64,000 nt of DNA from contig NZ_CABVOU010000029.1 in assembly GCF_902500215.1 (NCBI RefSeq), forward strand, positions 25,538 through 89,537, in the 5' to 3' direction. Both the position numbers and the translations under genes were made by a program. The notes below the pieces were generated by a model that saw nothing but the letters and a program-made list of their open reading frames with translations, made no database searches and had not been told where the DNA came from. Origin of the DNA: Halomonas lysinitropha (lineage in GTDB: Bacteria; Pseudomonadota; Gammaproteobacteria; Pseudomonadales; Halomonadaceae). The number at the start of each line of letters is the position of its first letter. Position 1 is the first letter of the stretch. This document shows positions 47,456 to 56,502 of this stretch, piece after piece.

Positions 47456-49366
47456 ATGGATGTGGAACTGCTTGAAATCCGCCAGCATATGGGCCGCTTC
47501 CCCCCCTTCGATGGGCTCTCCGATGAGCTGCTCGACGAGTTGGCCGGCAGCGTGGAAGTGGCCTACTTCAAGGCCGGCAGCGACATTCTGGTGCTCGATC
47601 AGGAGGTTCACGAACTCTGCTATATCCGCAGCGGAGCCGTGGAGGTTTATCGTCGGGGCGGCGAGCTCTACAACCGCCTGGGCGAGGGCGATATCTTCGG
47701 CCAGTTCAGTCTGCTTCGCAATCATCGTGTCCGTTTTCCGGCCCAAGCCATGGAAGACACGCTGATCTACTTCATCCCCGAGTCCGCCTTCCAGCGGCTC
47801 TGCGAGGCCGACGACAATTTTGCCGACTTCGTCGAGCTCGAGCGGCCGCGCCTGGAGTCGACGGTCAAGGAGCATAATAAGAACAGCGACATGATGATTA
47901 CCCGGGTGCGCAAGCTGCTGACGCGTTACCCGGTGATGGTCGAGGCGTCCACCACGGTGCAGGAGGCCGCCCGTCAGATTACCGACTCCGGCGCCTCGGC
48001 AGTACTGGTGCTTGATGCCCCCGCGGATGCGCCTCGCTACACGTTCCGCGACAGCCAGGATCGCCACTGGCAGGTGCGGGGCATCCTCACCGACAGCGAC
48101 TTCCGAAAACGTGTTGTCGCCGAGGGGCGTCCTTCCGAAACGCCGGTAGGGGAGGTGATAGGCAAGCGCCTGATCGCCATCCAGTCCGATGAGTCGGTGC
48201 ACGAGGCAATGCTGTGCATGCTGCGCAACAATATCCATCACCTGCCGGTGATGTACCGCCGCCATCCCGTGGGCATCGTCCATCTTTCCGATATCATCCG
48301 CTACGAGACCGGCAGCAGCCTCTATCTGGTGAGCAACATCTTCCACCAGTCCAGCGTCGAGGGACTGGCGCGGCTGACGTCCGACGCGCGTGCCGCCTTC
48401 GTGCGCATGGTCGAGGAGGGAGCCGACTCGCGTATGGTGGGCAGCGCGCTCTCCACCATCGGGCGCAGCTTTACGCGCCGGCTGCTGGAACTGGCCGAGG
48501 ATGAGCTGGGCCCTCCGCCGGTAGCCTACTGCTTCATGGTCAACGGCTCCATGGCCCGTAACGAGCAGTCCATCGTCACCGACCAGGACAATGCCCTGGT
48601 ACTCGCCGACGACTTCGATCCTGAGCGTCACGACGCCTACTTTCTCAAGCTGGCCCAGCGGGTCAGTGACGGCCTGGATGCCTGCGGCTACCCCTACTGC
48701 AAGGGGGATATCATGGCCACCAATGCCCGCTGGCGGCAGCCTCTCTCGGTGTGGAAACAGTACTTCCAGGAGTGGATCGATGATCCCTCTCCCGAGCGAC
48801 TGTTGCACAGCTCGATCTTCTTCGATCTGGACGCCGTCTACGGCGAGAATGCCTTTGTCGAGCAGCTTCAGGACCTGGTGGCGAGCCGGGCCCCGACGAG
48901 TCCGCTATTCCTGGCCGCCATGGCCCGCAATGCTTTGAACCGCACCCCGCCGCTGGGCTTCTTCCGGACTTTCGTGATGGAGAAGGATGGCAAGCAGAAC
49001 AACTCCATCAACCTCAAGCGCCGCGGCACGGCGCCGATGACCGATCTGATTCGTGTGCATGCCTTGGCCTGCGGGTCGCGGGCCCAGAACAGCTTCGCGC
49101 GACTCGATGACATCGATCGCACTCAGCTGCTGGCCACCGGGGTGAGTCAGAAGCTGCGCTACGCTCACGAGTTCCTGTCGATATCCCGTATCCGCCACCA
49201 TGTGATCGATATCGAGCATGATCGGATTCCGGATAACAACATCGAGCCGGAGAGTGTCTCCGACACGGAACGTCACAACCTCAAGGATGCCTTCCAGGTG
49301 TTGAGCAACGCGCAGAAATTTCTCAAGTTCCGCTATCCCATGCCGTCACGCTCAAGGTCTCGCTGA
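47456..49366 (+). CDS. cNMP-binding/CBS/DUF294 nucleotidyltransferase protein
   Basis: Multidomain cytoplasmic protein of 636 residues: cyclic-nucleotide-binding-like domain (residues 10-140, KAGSDILVLDQEVHELCYIR), two CBS domains (155-275, including RNNIHHLPVMYRRHPVGIVH), the DUF294 putative nucleotidyltransferase (about 310-450, FMVNGSMARNEQSIVTDQDN with the GS-and-DxD-like pattern), and the DUF294_C domain. Probably senses nucleotides and modifies a partner; the target is unknown. The adjacent exonuclease gene starts one base after its stop. The pair is often found by acetate permease/acs genes, which are absent here. Confidence 0.9.
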   Translation: MDVELLEIRQHMGRFPPFDGLSDELLDELAGSVEVAYFKAGSDILVLDQEVHELCYIRSGAVEVYRRGGELYNRLGEGDIFGQFSLLRNHRVRFPAQAMEDTLIYFIPESAFQRLCEADDNFADFVELERPRLESTVKEHNKNSDMMITRVRKLLTRYPVMVEASTTVQEAARQITDSGASAVLVLDAPADAPRYTFRDSQDRHWQVRGILTDSDFRKRVVAEGRPSETPVGEVIGKRLIAIQSDESVHEAMLCMLRNNIHHLPVMYRRHPVGIVHLSDIIRYETGSSLYLVSNIFHQSSVEGLARLTSDARAAFVRMVEEGADSRMVGSALSTIGRSFTRRLLELAEDELGPPPVAYCFMVNGSMARNEQSIVTDQDNALVLADDFDPERHDAYFLKLAQRVSDGLDACGYPYCKGDIMATNARWRQPLSVWKQYFQEWIDDPSPERLLHSSIFFDLDAVYGENAFVEQLQDLVASRAPTSPLFLAAMARNALNRTPPLGFFRTFVMEKDGKQNNSINLKRRGTAPMTDLIRVHALACGSRAQNSFARLDDIDRTQLLATGVSQKLRYAHEFLSISRIRHHVIDIEHDRIPDNNIEPESVSDTERHNLKDAFQVLSNAQKFLKFRYPMPSRSRSR

Positions 49367-49367
49367 G

Positions 49368-50099
49368 ATGGCGGCGATACGGCTTCGTCCGCGAGCGTCC
49401 CCCCCCAAGCCGGGCTGGCCAGATTATCTGGCCAGCCGCGCCGAAACAGCCAGAGACCCGAGGTTGACGCGCTACTTCGCCGCTGGAATGCCCGACCCCG
49501 AGACCCCTATCGGCGAGGTGCCGATGGTGGCCATGGACATGGAGACCACCGGCCTGGACGAGCGGCGTCATGCGATCGTCAGCATCGGCGTGGTGCCCTT
49601 TACCCTGAGGCGTATCGCGCTGGCCCATCGACGTTACTGGGTCTTGCGCCCTCCGCGTCCGCTCAGTGGCAAATCGGTGACCTTCCATCACATCACCCAT
49701 GCCGATATCGCCCAGGCCCCGGACCTCGACGAGACGTTGGGGGATCTGCTCGAGATCCTGGCGGGGCGACTGGTGGTGGTGCACTATCGCCACATCGAGC
49801 GCCCCTTTCTGGACGCCGCCGTGAAGGCGCGGGTGGGAGAGGGCGTGATGTTTCCGGTGATCGACACGATGTCGCTGGAGGCTCGCATCCACCGCCAGTC
49901 GTTATTGGCGCGCTTCAAGCGCTGGGTCGGCCGGCCGCCGGCGTCGATTCGCCTCAACGACAGCCGGGCTCGCTACGGCCTGCCCCCTTACGCAGGCCAT
50001 CATGCACTGATCGATGCCCTGGCCACTGCCGAGCTGCTGCAGGCGCAGATTTCTCGCCACTACAGCCCGACCACCCCACTGAGTGCGCTCTGGAGCTGA
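49368..50099 (+). CDS. 3'-5' exonuclease, DnaQ/PolIII-epsilon-like
   Basis: DEDDh-type exonuclease of 243 residues. Exo I MVAMDMETTGLDERRHAIVS, Exo II region FHHITHADIAQAPDLDETL, and Exo III HHALIDALATAELLQAQ with the invariant His and Asp. It starts one base after the DUF294 gene, suggesting a shared function. It is not the replicative DnaQ, whose length and context differ. Confidence 0.88.
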   Translation: MAAIRLRPRASPPKPGWPDYLASRAETARDPRLTRYFAAGMPDPETPIGEVPMVAMDMETTGLDERRHAIVSIGVVPFTLRRIALAHRRYWVLRPPRPLSGKSVTFHHITHADIAQAPDLDETLGDLLEILAGRLVVVHYRHIERPFLDAAVKARVGEGVMFPVIDTMSLEARIHRQSLLARFKRWVGRPPASIRLNDSRARYGLPPYAGHHALIDALATAELLQAQISRHYSPTTPLSALWS

Positions 50100-50136
50100 G
50101 CAGCGACGGCATTCGCATGATTCTCCTACCCGAACG

Positions 50137-50166
50137 CAGCGAGGCGGCCCTGGGGCCGCCTCGCTG
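50137..50166. terminator. Terminator between convergent exonuclease and BCCT genes
   Basis: Perfect 13-bp stem CAGCGAGGCGGCC/GGCCGCCTCGCTG with a CTGG loop. No T run on either side. Confidence 0.7.
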
Positions 50167-50206
50167 GGACGTGCCGGCCGTGTCGCGGCCGTTGGAAGAC
50201 TGATTA

Positions 50207-51880
50207 CTACTTGGCCTTCGGTTCGCTCATCAGCCCCTTGACGATGGCGTAGCAGCCCACCAGCAGCACCAGCGTGAAGGGCAACCCGGTGGTGAGGGCG
50301 GCCGTCTGCAGCGCGGCGAGACCGCCGCCGAGCAGCAGGGCGATGGCCAGTGCCCCCTCGATCAGCGCCCAGAAGATGCGCTGGGGCTTGGGAGCGTCCA
50401 CCTTGCCGCCGGCGGTGATGGAGTCGATCACCAGTGAGCCGGAGTCCGACGAGGTGATGAAGAACACGATCACCAGCGTGATGCCGACAAAGGAGGTAAT
50501 GGCACTCAGCGGCAGGTACTCCAGCATGGTGAAGAGCTGCAACTCCAGAGCGGCATCCTGTACTTCGGTGATGCCGTTATTGACCACCTGGTCGATGGCC
50601 GTGGTACCGAAGGCGGTCATCCACACCACCGAGGCCAGGGTCGGCACCAGCAGTACCGAGATCAGGAACTCACGCACGGTGCGGCCGCGGCTGACGCGGG
50701 CAATGAACATGCCGACGAAGGGCGACCAGGCGATCCACCAGGCCCAGTAGAAGGCCGTCCAGCCCTGGCTGAAGTTGGCGTCCTCGCGCCCGAACGGCAT
50801 GGAGAGGGCCGGCAGGTGGGTCACGTAGCCAACCAGGTTATCGACCACGCCGGTCGCGATCATCAACGTCGGGCCGACCAGGATCACGAACAGCAGCAGC
50901 AGGGCGGCAAGCACCATGTTGATCTGCGACAGGCGCTGCACGCCCTTGTCGACGCCGAGCATGATCGAGCCCAGAGCCACGAGGGTAATCCCCAGGATCA
51001 GAAACACCAGGGTGGTATCGCTGGCGGGGATGCCGAACAGGTACTCGAGGCCCCCGGCCGCCTGAGTGGCGCCGATGCCCAGTGAGGTGGTCAGGCCAAA
51101 CAGGGTGGCGAATACCGCCAGGATATCGATCACGTGCCCCGGCCAGCCCCAGATGCGCTCGCCCAGGATGGGGTAGAAGATCGAACGCATGGTCAGCGGC
51201 AGGCCCTTGTTGAAGGCGAAGATCGCCAGCGACAGGCCGACAATGGCGTAGGCGCCCCAGGGGTGAAAGCCCCAGTGGAAGATGGTGGCGGCCATGCTCA
51301 GGTCGATGGCGCCGGCCTGGTCCCCTGCGGCAGCACCCAGCGGGGCCCAGTCGGTGCGCAGGCCATCCTCGCCCATGGTGATACCGCCCATGGCGGTGCC
51401 GTAGTGGCCCAGTGGCTCCGATACCCCGTAGAACATCAGGCCGATACCCATACCGGCGGCGAACAGCATCGAGAACCAGCCCAGGTAGCCGAAGTCCGGC
51501 GTGGCATCAGCGCCGCCGATGCGCACCTTGCCCATGGGGGTAAAGATCAGCACCAGCGCCAGGATCACGAAGACGTTGGCGCCGAGCAGGAAAAACCAGC
51601 CCAGGTTGGTGGTCAGGAAGCTGAACATGCTGTTGAAGATCGGTTCCATCTGATCCTGCAACGCCAGCGTCAGGATCACGAACAGCAGAATCACGATCGA
51701 GGAGAAGATGAAGACCTTGCCGTGCAGGTCGACATCAATTCCCAGGGGGGACGCGGTGATGTTGTCCTGGCCGATCACGTAGTCGGTATCGATGAGGTTC
51801 GCCGCCCCCTGCGGAGCGGGAATGCCCTCGGAGCCGGTAGTTGGCTCCTTGGGGTTTTCGTCTTGGGGGTCGTTAGCCAC
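50207..51880 (-). CDS. BCCT-family betaine/compatible-solute transporter
   Basis: Sodium- or proton-coupled osmolyte carrier of 557 residues with 12 spans and a hydrophilic N-terminus of about 45 residues. The BCCT signature WTAFYWAWWIAWSPFVGMF then ARVSRGRTVREF is complete. The ion/substrate motif reads GMGIGL as in Na+/betaine BetP; choline-type BetT carriers have Asp at the last Gly, so betaine or ectoine is favoured over choline. The start is GTG 51880 with AGGGAG upstream. The UspA gene precedes it by 45 bases, so they are co-transcribed. Confidence 0.92.
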   Translation of the reverse strand: MANDPQDENPKEPTTGSEGIPAPQGAANLIDTDYVIGQDNITASPLGIDVDLHGKVFIFSSIVILLFVILTLALQDQMEPIFNSMFSFLTTNLGWFFLLGANVFVILALVLIFTPMGKVRIGGADATPDFGYLGWFSMLFAAGMGIGLMFYGVSEPLGHYGTAMGGITMGEDGLRTDWAPLGAAAGDQAGAIDLSMAATIFHWGFHPWGAYAIVGLSLAIFAFNKGLPLTMRSIFYPILGERIWGWPGHVIDILAVFATLFGLTTSLGIGATQAAGGLEYLFGIPASDTTLVFLILGITLVALGSIMLGVDKGVQRLSQINMVLAALLLLFVILVGPTLMIATGVVDNLVGYVTHLPALSMPFGREDANFSQGWTAFYWAWWIAWSPFVGMFIARVSRGRTVREFLISVLLVPTLASVVWMTAFGTTAIDQVVNNGITEVQDAALELQLFTMLEYLPLSAITSFVGITLVIVFFITSSDSGSLVIDSITAGGKVDAPKPQRIFWALIEGALAIALLLGGGLAALQTAALTTGLPFTLVLLVGCYAIVKGLMSEPKAK

Positions 51881-51925
51881 GAGACATCTCCCTTTTTGTC
51901 GTCGGGTTGAAGTTCATCGGTGCAC

Positions 51926-52360
51926 TCATGAGGATTTGTTGGCTGAAGGCCGGACCAGGAACACCGAGGCCTTGGTGTGGCTGGCCACCTTGCCGCCGTG
52001 TGACGGCATGATGACGTCCACGTGCTTGGGGGGATGGGTTGGCATGACGACCAGGTCGGCGCCTACGTCATCGATGGCCTTGATCAGGAGGTCATCGAGA
52101 TCGGCGATCACATCGGGACTGTTGATGGTCTTCGTGCTGACCGGCTGGCCGTGGACCTTGCTGCGTTCCTGGGCGAAGGCGTCTAGCTTCTGTGCGTATT
52201 CCTGGGGGGTCCTCGCCACGCTGCTCGGCGCGTTGGACGTGACGCCCACGTAGCAGACCTCGGCATCATAGTGGCGAGCGAGATCTGCCACGGCCTGCAG
52301 CGACGGCTCGATCACCTCGAGATGTGCCAGATCGACCGGCACCATGATCTTGTGGAACAT
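51926..52360 (-). CDS. Universal stress protein UspA-family, paired with BCCT carrier
   Basis: Cytoplasmic protein of 144 residues of the Usp fold: MFHKIMVPVDLAHLEVIEPS at the start and ADLVVMPTHPPKHVDVIMPS then HGGKVASHTKASVFLV at the end. The C-terminal ATP-loop (G-x2-G-x9-G-S/T) is altered, so ATP binding is uncertain. A UspA protein, TeaD, regulates the ectoine TRAP transporter of Halomonas elongata; here the partner would be the BCCT carrier (inference). AAGGAGA precedes ATG 52360. Confidence 0.9.
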   Translation of the reverse strand: MFHKIMVPVDLAHLEVIEPSLQAVADLARHYDAEVCYVGVTSNAPSSVARTPQEYAQKLDAFAQERSKVHGQPVSTKTINSPDVIADLDDLLIKAIDDVGADLVVMPTHPPKHVDVIMPSHGGKVASHTKASVFLVRPSANKSS

Positions 52361-52545
52361 GCCTGTATCTCCTTGTTGGCCGCAAAGGTGCAGCGCGTCA
52401 GTGCATTGTGGTTGTTCTGTGACAGCTTGCCAGGTCAGGATTCAACGGCAGCACTGAGCGGCTAGCGTCGTTATAGTACTGATCCTGATTAAGAATTACA
52501 GCCGACCCGTCGCGTTAAGAGGCACGGGGGTCGCAGGGCCCAACC

Positions 52546-52571
52546 AAAAAAGGGCCACCTTTCGGTGGCCC
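52546..52571 (-). terminator. Terminator of proVWX
   Basis: On the minus strand GGGCCACC-GAAA-GGTGGCCC followed by six T. A second perfect palindrome, GCCTCGCGAT-G-ATCGCGAGGC (52590-52610), lies between it and the proX stop and may protect the 3' end. The rest of the 261-base gap to the UspA gene should hold the UspA-BCCT promoter; I see no convincing -35/-10 pair. Confidence 0.9.
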
Positions 52572-52621
52572 CTGGCTCTGTAGCAGAAAGCCTCGCGATG
52601 ATCGCGAGGCCTGTCACGCCA

Positions 52622-53497
52622 TTACGACTCTGGCAGCCACTCCTGAACCACGTCCTGGTTGTCCGCGACCCACTGCTTGGCGTTCTCGTAGGGGTCGGCA
52701 TCGTCTTCCTGGTTCATCAGCATGACTTCGCCCATCTGCTCCGGGGTCCACTCGAAGGCATCCAGAATGGCATAGGCCTCCGGCATATCTTCCTCGAGCC
52801 CCTGACGAGCGATGGTGTGAATCTGCTCGGCACCGCCGTAGACGTTCTCCGGATCATCAAGGTACTTGAGGTCCCAGCGGGCGAACATCCAGTGCGGTGT
52901 CCAGCCGGTGACCACGATGTCCTGCTCGTTATTGATGGCACTTTGCAGGGCTGCGGTCATGGTGGCGCCGCTGCCACTCTGGAGGCTGATCTCCTCGAGC
53001 TCATAGGCTTCGAGGACCTCCTCGGTGAGGCTCATGATACCCGCGCCCGGATCGATGCCGACGATGTTGCCGTCGAAATCCTCGGCGTTGTCGTCGAGCT
53101 CGGCGATGGAATCGACATCGGTGTATTCCGGCACCACAAGGCCGAGCTTGGTGCCGTCCAGGTTGGGACCGAGGTCGACGACCTCGTCACCCACGCGCTC
53201 CATGTAGTCAGCGTGGGTGGTAGGCAGCCAGGCGGCGACGATGGCATCGGCATCGCGGCTGGCCACGGCCTGCCACATGGCGGCAGCGGAGAGGGAGGTC
53301 ATGTCGACCTCGAAGCCTTCCTGCTCCAGCACGGCACGCACCACGTTGGTGGAGGCGACCTCCGAGGACCACTCCACGTAGGCCAGGTGCACGCTGCCCT
53401 TGTCCTGCGCCTGAGCGGCACCGGCGGTGAGGGCTACGCCAGTGGCCATGGCCAGGCCGGCGAGGTGGATGCGACGGTTCAGCGGATGCTTCTTCAT
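52622..53497 (-). CDS. proX: Glycine betaine ABC transporter substrate-binding protein ProX
   Basis: OpuAC-family periplasmic binding protein of 291 residues with a Sec signal (LAGLAMATGVALTAGAAQAQ). Ligand-cage tryptophans in AMWQAV, VAAWLPTTHADYM and VVTGWTPHWMFARWDLKYL. Delivers glycine betaine (or proline betaine) to ProW/ProV. 90 bases separate it from proW; it is last in the minus-strand operon and ends at a strong terminator. Confidence 0.93.
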   Translation of the reverse strand: MKKHPLNRRIHLAGLAMATGVALTAGAAQAQDKGSVHLAYVEWSSEVASTNVVRAVLEQEGFEVDMTSLSAAAMWQAVASRDADAIVAAWLPTTHADYMERVGDEVVDLGPNLDGTKLGLVVPEYTDVDSIAELDDNAEDFDGNIVGIDPGAGIMSLTEEVLEAYELEEISLQSGSGATMTAALQSAINNEQDIVVTGWTPHWMFARWDLKYLDDPENVYGGAEQIHTIARQGLEEDMPEAYAILDAFEWTPEQMGEVMLMNQEDDADPYENAKQWVADNQDVVQEWLPES

Positions 53498-53587
53498 CGT
53501 GTACCTCTTTATTGGATGTTCAGTGTCTTATATTGGGATTCGTCAGAGTGAATTCAAGGGTCCACTCTCGATCAGCGTTTGTCGCCA

Positions 53588-54430
53588 TCAGGTCTTGCGG
53601 CCCTTGCGCAGTGACTGTGTCACACGGTCAAGCAGCATGGCCAGGATGACCACGGCGATACCGGCCTCGAAGCCGTCGCCCGGCCGCAGGCGCTGGATGG
53701 CGCGCCACACTTCGCTTCCCAGCCCATCGGCACCGATCATGGCCGCGATCACCACCATGGAGAGCGCCAGCATGATGGTCTGGTTGATGCCGGCCATCAC
53801 CGTAGGCAGCGACATCGGCAGCTGCACCTTGATCAGCTTCTGGCTCCGGGTGGCGCCGTAGGCGTCGGCGGCCTCGATCAGCTCTACCGGGACCTGGCGG
53901 ATGCCCAGGGTGGTGAAGCGAATCGCCGGCGGCATGGAGAAGATCACCGTCGCGAAGATCGCCGACACCGAGCCGATGCCGAAGAAGGGAATCGCCGGGA
54001 TCAGGTAGACGAAGGCCGGCATGGTCTGCATGAAGTCCAGGATCGGCATGATCGTCCTGTAGAGCCGCTCTGAAAGCGCGGCGGCGATGCCTACCGGCAG
54101 AGCAAACACCACCGCCACCAGGGTCGCGATCACCACCAGGGTGAGGGTCTCGATCATCGGCTCCCAGAGCCCCAGGTTCCAGATCAGTGCCAGGCCGAGG
54201 GCGGCACCGATGCCGAGGCGAAGATTCGCCACCCACCAGCAAAGCGCGACAACGATCGCCAGCAGGCCCCACTCGGGCAGCCACATCAGGCCGTCGTTGA
54301 GCGTGTCGATGCCGGTCTGCGTCACCCGCGAAATGGCGCGGGTGACGATGGAGTACTCGCTGGTCAGCCAGTCGAGGCCGCCCTCGATCCAGTCGCCCAG
54401 CGGGATGCTTGGAATTTCGATAGCCATCAT
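53588..54430 (-). CDS. proW: Glycine betaine ABC transporter permease ProW
   Basis: Inner-membrane permease of 280 residues with six or seven spans; the cytoplasmic EAA loop is IRQVPVELIEAADAYGATRS followed by KLIKVQLPMSLPTVMAGINQ. A short N-terminus resembles OpuAB more than the long ProW of E. coli. It overlaps the proV stop by three bases (ATGATG); two adjacent ATGs, at 54430 and 54427, are possible starts. Confidence 0.94.
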   Translation of the reverse strand: MMAIEIPSIPLGDWIEGGLDWLTSEYSIVTRAISRVTQTGIDTLNDGLMWLPEWGLLAIVVALCWWVANLRLGIGAALGLALIWNLGLWEPMIETLTLVVIATLVAVVFALPVGIAAALSERLYRTIMPILDFMQTMPAFVYLIPAIPFFGIGSVSAIFATVIFSMPPAIRFTTLGIRQVPVELIEAADAYGATRSQKLIKVQLPMSLPTVMAGINQTIMLALSMVVIAAMIGADGLGSEVWRAIQRLRPGDGFEAGIAVVILAMLLDRVTQSLRKGRKT

Positions 54431-55692
54431 GCGTCTCCTGCCGCTGCCAAGTTCTCGTTCGCGTTTTCGCTTCCCTCTTCGCTCAGCTCTGCAGGCTCGG
54501 CGGCGCGGGCCAGTTCGTCGAGGACGGCGCCCTTGACCACTACGCCCAGCAGCTTGCGATTGTCATCCACCACGGCGATGGGGAAGCTCTTCTCACTGAA
54601 CATGGCGAAGAGGTTGTGCAGCGGCTCCTCGGGGCCGACGGCGCGGAATTCCTGGGTCATGAAGTCGCGCAGGTTCTCCTGACCCTGCTGTTCGGCTTGC
54701 GCAACGGCGTCAACCTCGACGAGGCCGAGCAGCTTGCGATCGCGGCTGGTCACGTAAATGGAGTCCAGCCCGTTCTCCTTCATCTTGCGCAGGGTGGTGC
54801 GCGGGCCATCCTCTTCACGAGCAGTGGCGCGCACCGGCCGCATGGCATGCTGGGCGGTGAGGATCCTGGACATGTCCACCCCTTCGATGAAGCGTGCCAC
54901 ATATTCGTCCGCGGGATGGGTGAGGATCTCTTCCGGCGTGCCGATCTGCACGATCTCGCCATCCTTGAGCAGGATGATGCGGTCGGCGATGTTGATCGCC
55001 TCGTCCAGATCGTGGGTGATGAACACCGTGGTCTTCTGCATGCGATGCTGCAGTTCGAGCAGTTCCTGCTGCATGTCGCCGCGGATCAGCGGGTCCAGTG
55101 CCGAGAAGGCCTCGTCCATCAGCAGCACCGTGGAGTCGTTGGCCAGCGCCCGGGCCAGCCCCACCCGCTGCTGCATACCGCCAGACAGCTGATTGGGGTA
55201 GGCATCTTCCCAGCCGTCCAGGCCAACGTGGTGGAGGGCATTGCGCGCGATTTCGGTCCGCTCCGCCTTGTCCACGCCGCGAATCTCCAAGCCGAATTCG
55301 GCATTCTGCTGCACCGTGCGGTGGGGAAAGAGGGCGAAGTTCTGGAACACCATGGAGAAGTGGCGGCGACGGCACTCCAGCAGGGCCTTTTCGCTGAGCG
55401 CCGGAATATTCTCGCCGTCGATGACGATCTCGCCCTCGGTGGGCTCGATCAGGCGGTTCAGACAGCGGATCAGGGTCGATTTGCCCGAACCGGACAGCCC
55501 CATGATCACCAGCAGTTCCCCTTCATAGACATCGAAGTCGATGTTCGACAGGCCCAGCGTCAGGCCGGTCTTTTCGAAAATCTCGGGGCGCTTCAGTCCC
55601 TGTTCGCGCAGTTCGAGCGCTTTCTTCGGATGGTTGCCGAAGACCTTGCTCAGGTTGCGTACCCGAATCTTGACGTTTCGGTTCTCGTTCAT
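54427..55692 (-). CDS. proV: Glycine betaine ABC transporter ATPase ProV
   Basis: ATPase of 421 residues. N-terminal GNHPKKALELREQGLKRPEI is the ProV-specific extension; Walker A MGLSGSGKSTLIRCLNRL; signature QLSGGMQQRVGLARALA; Walker B STVLLMDEAFSALDP. Two C-terminal CBS domains (about 280-395) are thought to sense ionic strength. First gene of proV-proW-proX, with an 18-base palindrome about 150 bases upstream. Confidence 0.96.
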   Translation of the reverse strand: MNENRNVKIRVRNLSKVFGNHPKKALELREQGLKRPEIFEKTGLTLGLSNIDFDVYEGELLVIMGLSGSGKSTLIRCLNRLIEPTEGEIVIDGENIPALSEKALLECRRRHFSMVFQNFALFPHRTVQQNAEFGLEIRGVDKAERTEIARNALHHVGLDGWEDAYPNQLSGGMQQRVGLARALANDSTVLLMDEAFSALDPLIRGDMQQELLELQHRMQKTTVFITHDLDEAINIADRIILLKDGEIVQIGTPEEILTHPADEYVARFIEGVDMSRILTAQHAMRPVRATAREEDGPRTTLRKMKENGLDSIYVTSRDRKLLGLVEVDAVAQAEQQGQENLRDFMTQEFRAVGPEEPLHNLFAMFSEKSFPIAVVDDNRKLLGVVVKGAVLDELARAAEPAELSEEGSENANENLAAAGDA

Positions 55693-56069
55693 TGGCTCTG
55701 CCTTTTGTCGGCTCCCCGACGTGGTGCGGGTAGCGCCGAAGGGTCGAGTGTCGTGACATGAAAAACGACGTCATGATGCCTCACTGCAGCGTTGACAGCG
55801 GCATCGCATGACGGTGGAGTGAAACCTACCCTAGCGTTTTTTGAATGACCATTCAAATTAAAAAGCCGGGTGTTGAAGTCCTTCAGGATGGCGCAGGGGT
55901 GACCCATGTGTCGAATTTGACCACGTCTCGGCCCGCGACAGGCCGTTTCTTCAGTGCTGCGACTATTTTTTAATTATTTGATTTTTATGGATTTATTTCT
56001 TTCATGGCAAAACCTGGCGTGCTATCTGCATTTTGATGGGTACAGTCACGACCACTCGGGGAGAAAGTG
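55693..56069. other. 377-base region divergent between proV and a small lipoprotein gene
   Basis: No gene seen. A/T-rich from about 55835 to 56030, unlike its surroundings. It contains the palindrome at 55840-55857 toward proV, a small inverted repeat TGAAG-TC-CTTCA near 55874, and a T-rich stretch (55966-56000) just ahead of the lipoprotein gene that may carry its promoter. Confidence 0.7.
55840..55857 (-). promoter_or_regulatory. BetI-like palindromic operator overlapping a proV promoter
   Basis: TTTGAATGACCATTCAAA, a perfect 18-base inverted repeat (arms TTTGAATG/CATTCAAA, AC spacer). Its right arm, read on the minus strand, gives TTGAAT as a -35, followed after 17 bases by TAGGGT at 55833-55828 as a weak -10, so binding would block transcription of proVWX. 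The arms resemble TetR/BetI sites (from memory); no betI gene is in the window. Confidence 0.55.
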
Positions 56070-56414
56070 ATGACCCACCATGAGCTGAGACGAGGAGGCA
56101 GTCATGGCGGAAAACGTTCGCGTCGGCTGTCGACGCTTGCCATGTTCGCCGCCCTGGCGCTCGGCAGCCTGGCCTTGGCCGGCTGTGGCAACGGGGAGGA
56201 GGAGATGGCGCCGATGGAAGAGCCAGTCGGGGAGGAGTCCTCCGCCATGGGACAGGACCCGAGCATGGACAGCCAGGACCCTGGCATGGAGCAGAGCCAG
56301 GCCATGGATCAGGACCCCGCCCTTGATCAAGGGGATGCTTCTGGGGAGTCGGATTATTCCATGGAGTCCTCGTCCGAAAGCCTGGAGGAAGGCGACGACC
56401 AGAGCGGTTTCTGA
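56070..56414 (+). CDS. Small acidic lipoprotein, Asp/Met/Gln-rich
   Basis: Protein of 114 residues with a twin-basic N-terminus, a hydrophobic signal (LAMFAALALGSLALAGC) and a lipobox Cys near 40. The mature part is very acidic, with loose repeats of the type QDPxMD/QDPxxD (MGQDPSMDSQDPGMEQSQ, MDQDPALDQGD). It is low-complexity with no recognised domain. ATG 56070 has GGGGAGAAAG upstream. A strong ribosome-binding-like GAGGAGG at 56093-56099 points to ATG 56104 in another frame, or could serve the in-frame ATG 56142 poorly; the lipoprotein frame is preferred because it encodes a lipobox. Confidence 0.6.
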   Translation: MTHHELRRGGSHGGKRSRRLSTLAMFAALALGSLALAGCGNGEEEMAPMEEPVGEESSAMGQDPSMDSQDPGMEQSQAMDQDPALDQGDASGESDYSMESSSESLEEGDDQSGF

Positions 56415-56502
56415 CCATTTTTTCACCGGTGAGCGTTCGACCCCCAACAGTCACCGGTCACCTGATGCCCGACTACCCTCGATCTTTGAAAAGAGGTGCA
56501 AG

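Noticed and set aside
56104..56502. A frame with a strong GAGGAGG site starting at ATG 56104 and reading into the second acidic protein.
   Set aside because: Its first 133 codons give Arg/Trp/Pro-rich sequence without a signal or domain, while the other frame gives a lipoprotein signal; the downstream protein has its own start and site at 56503.
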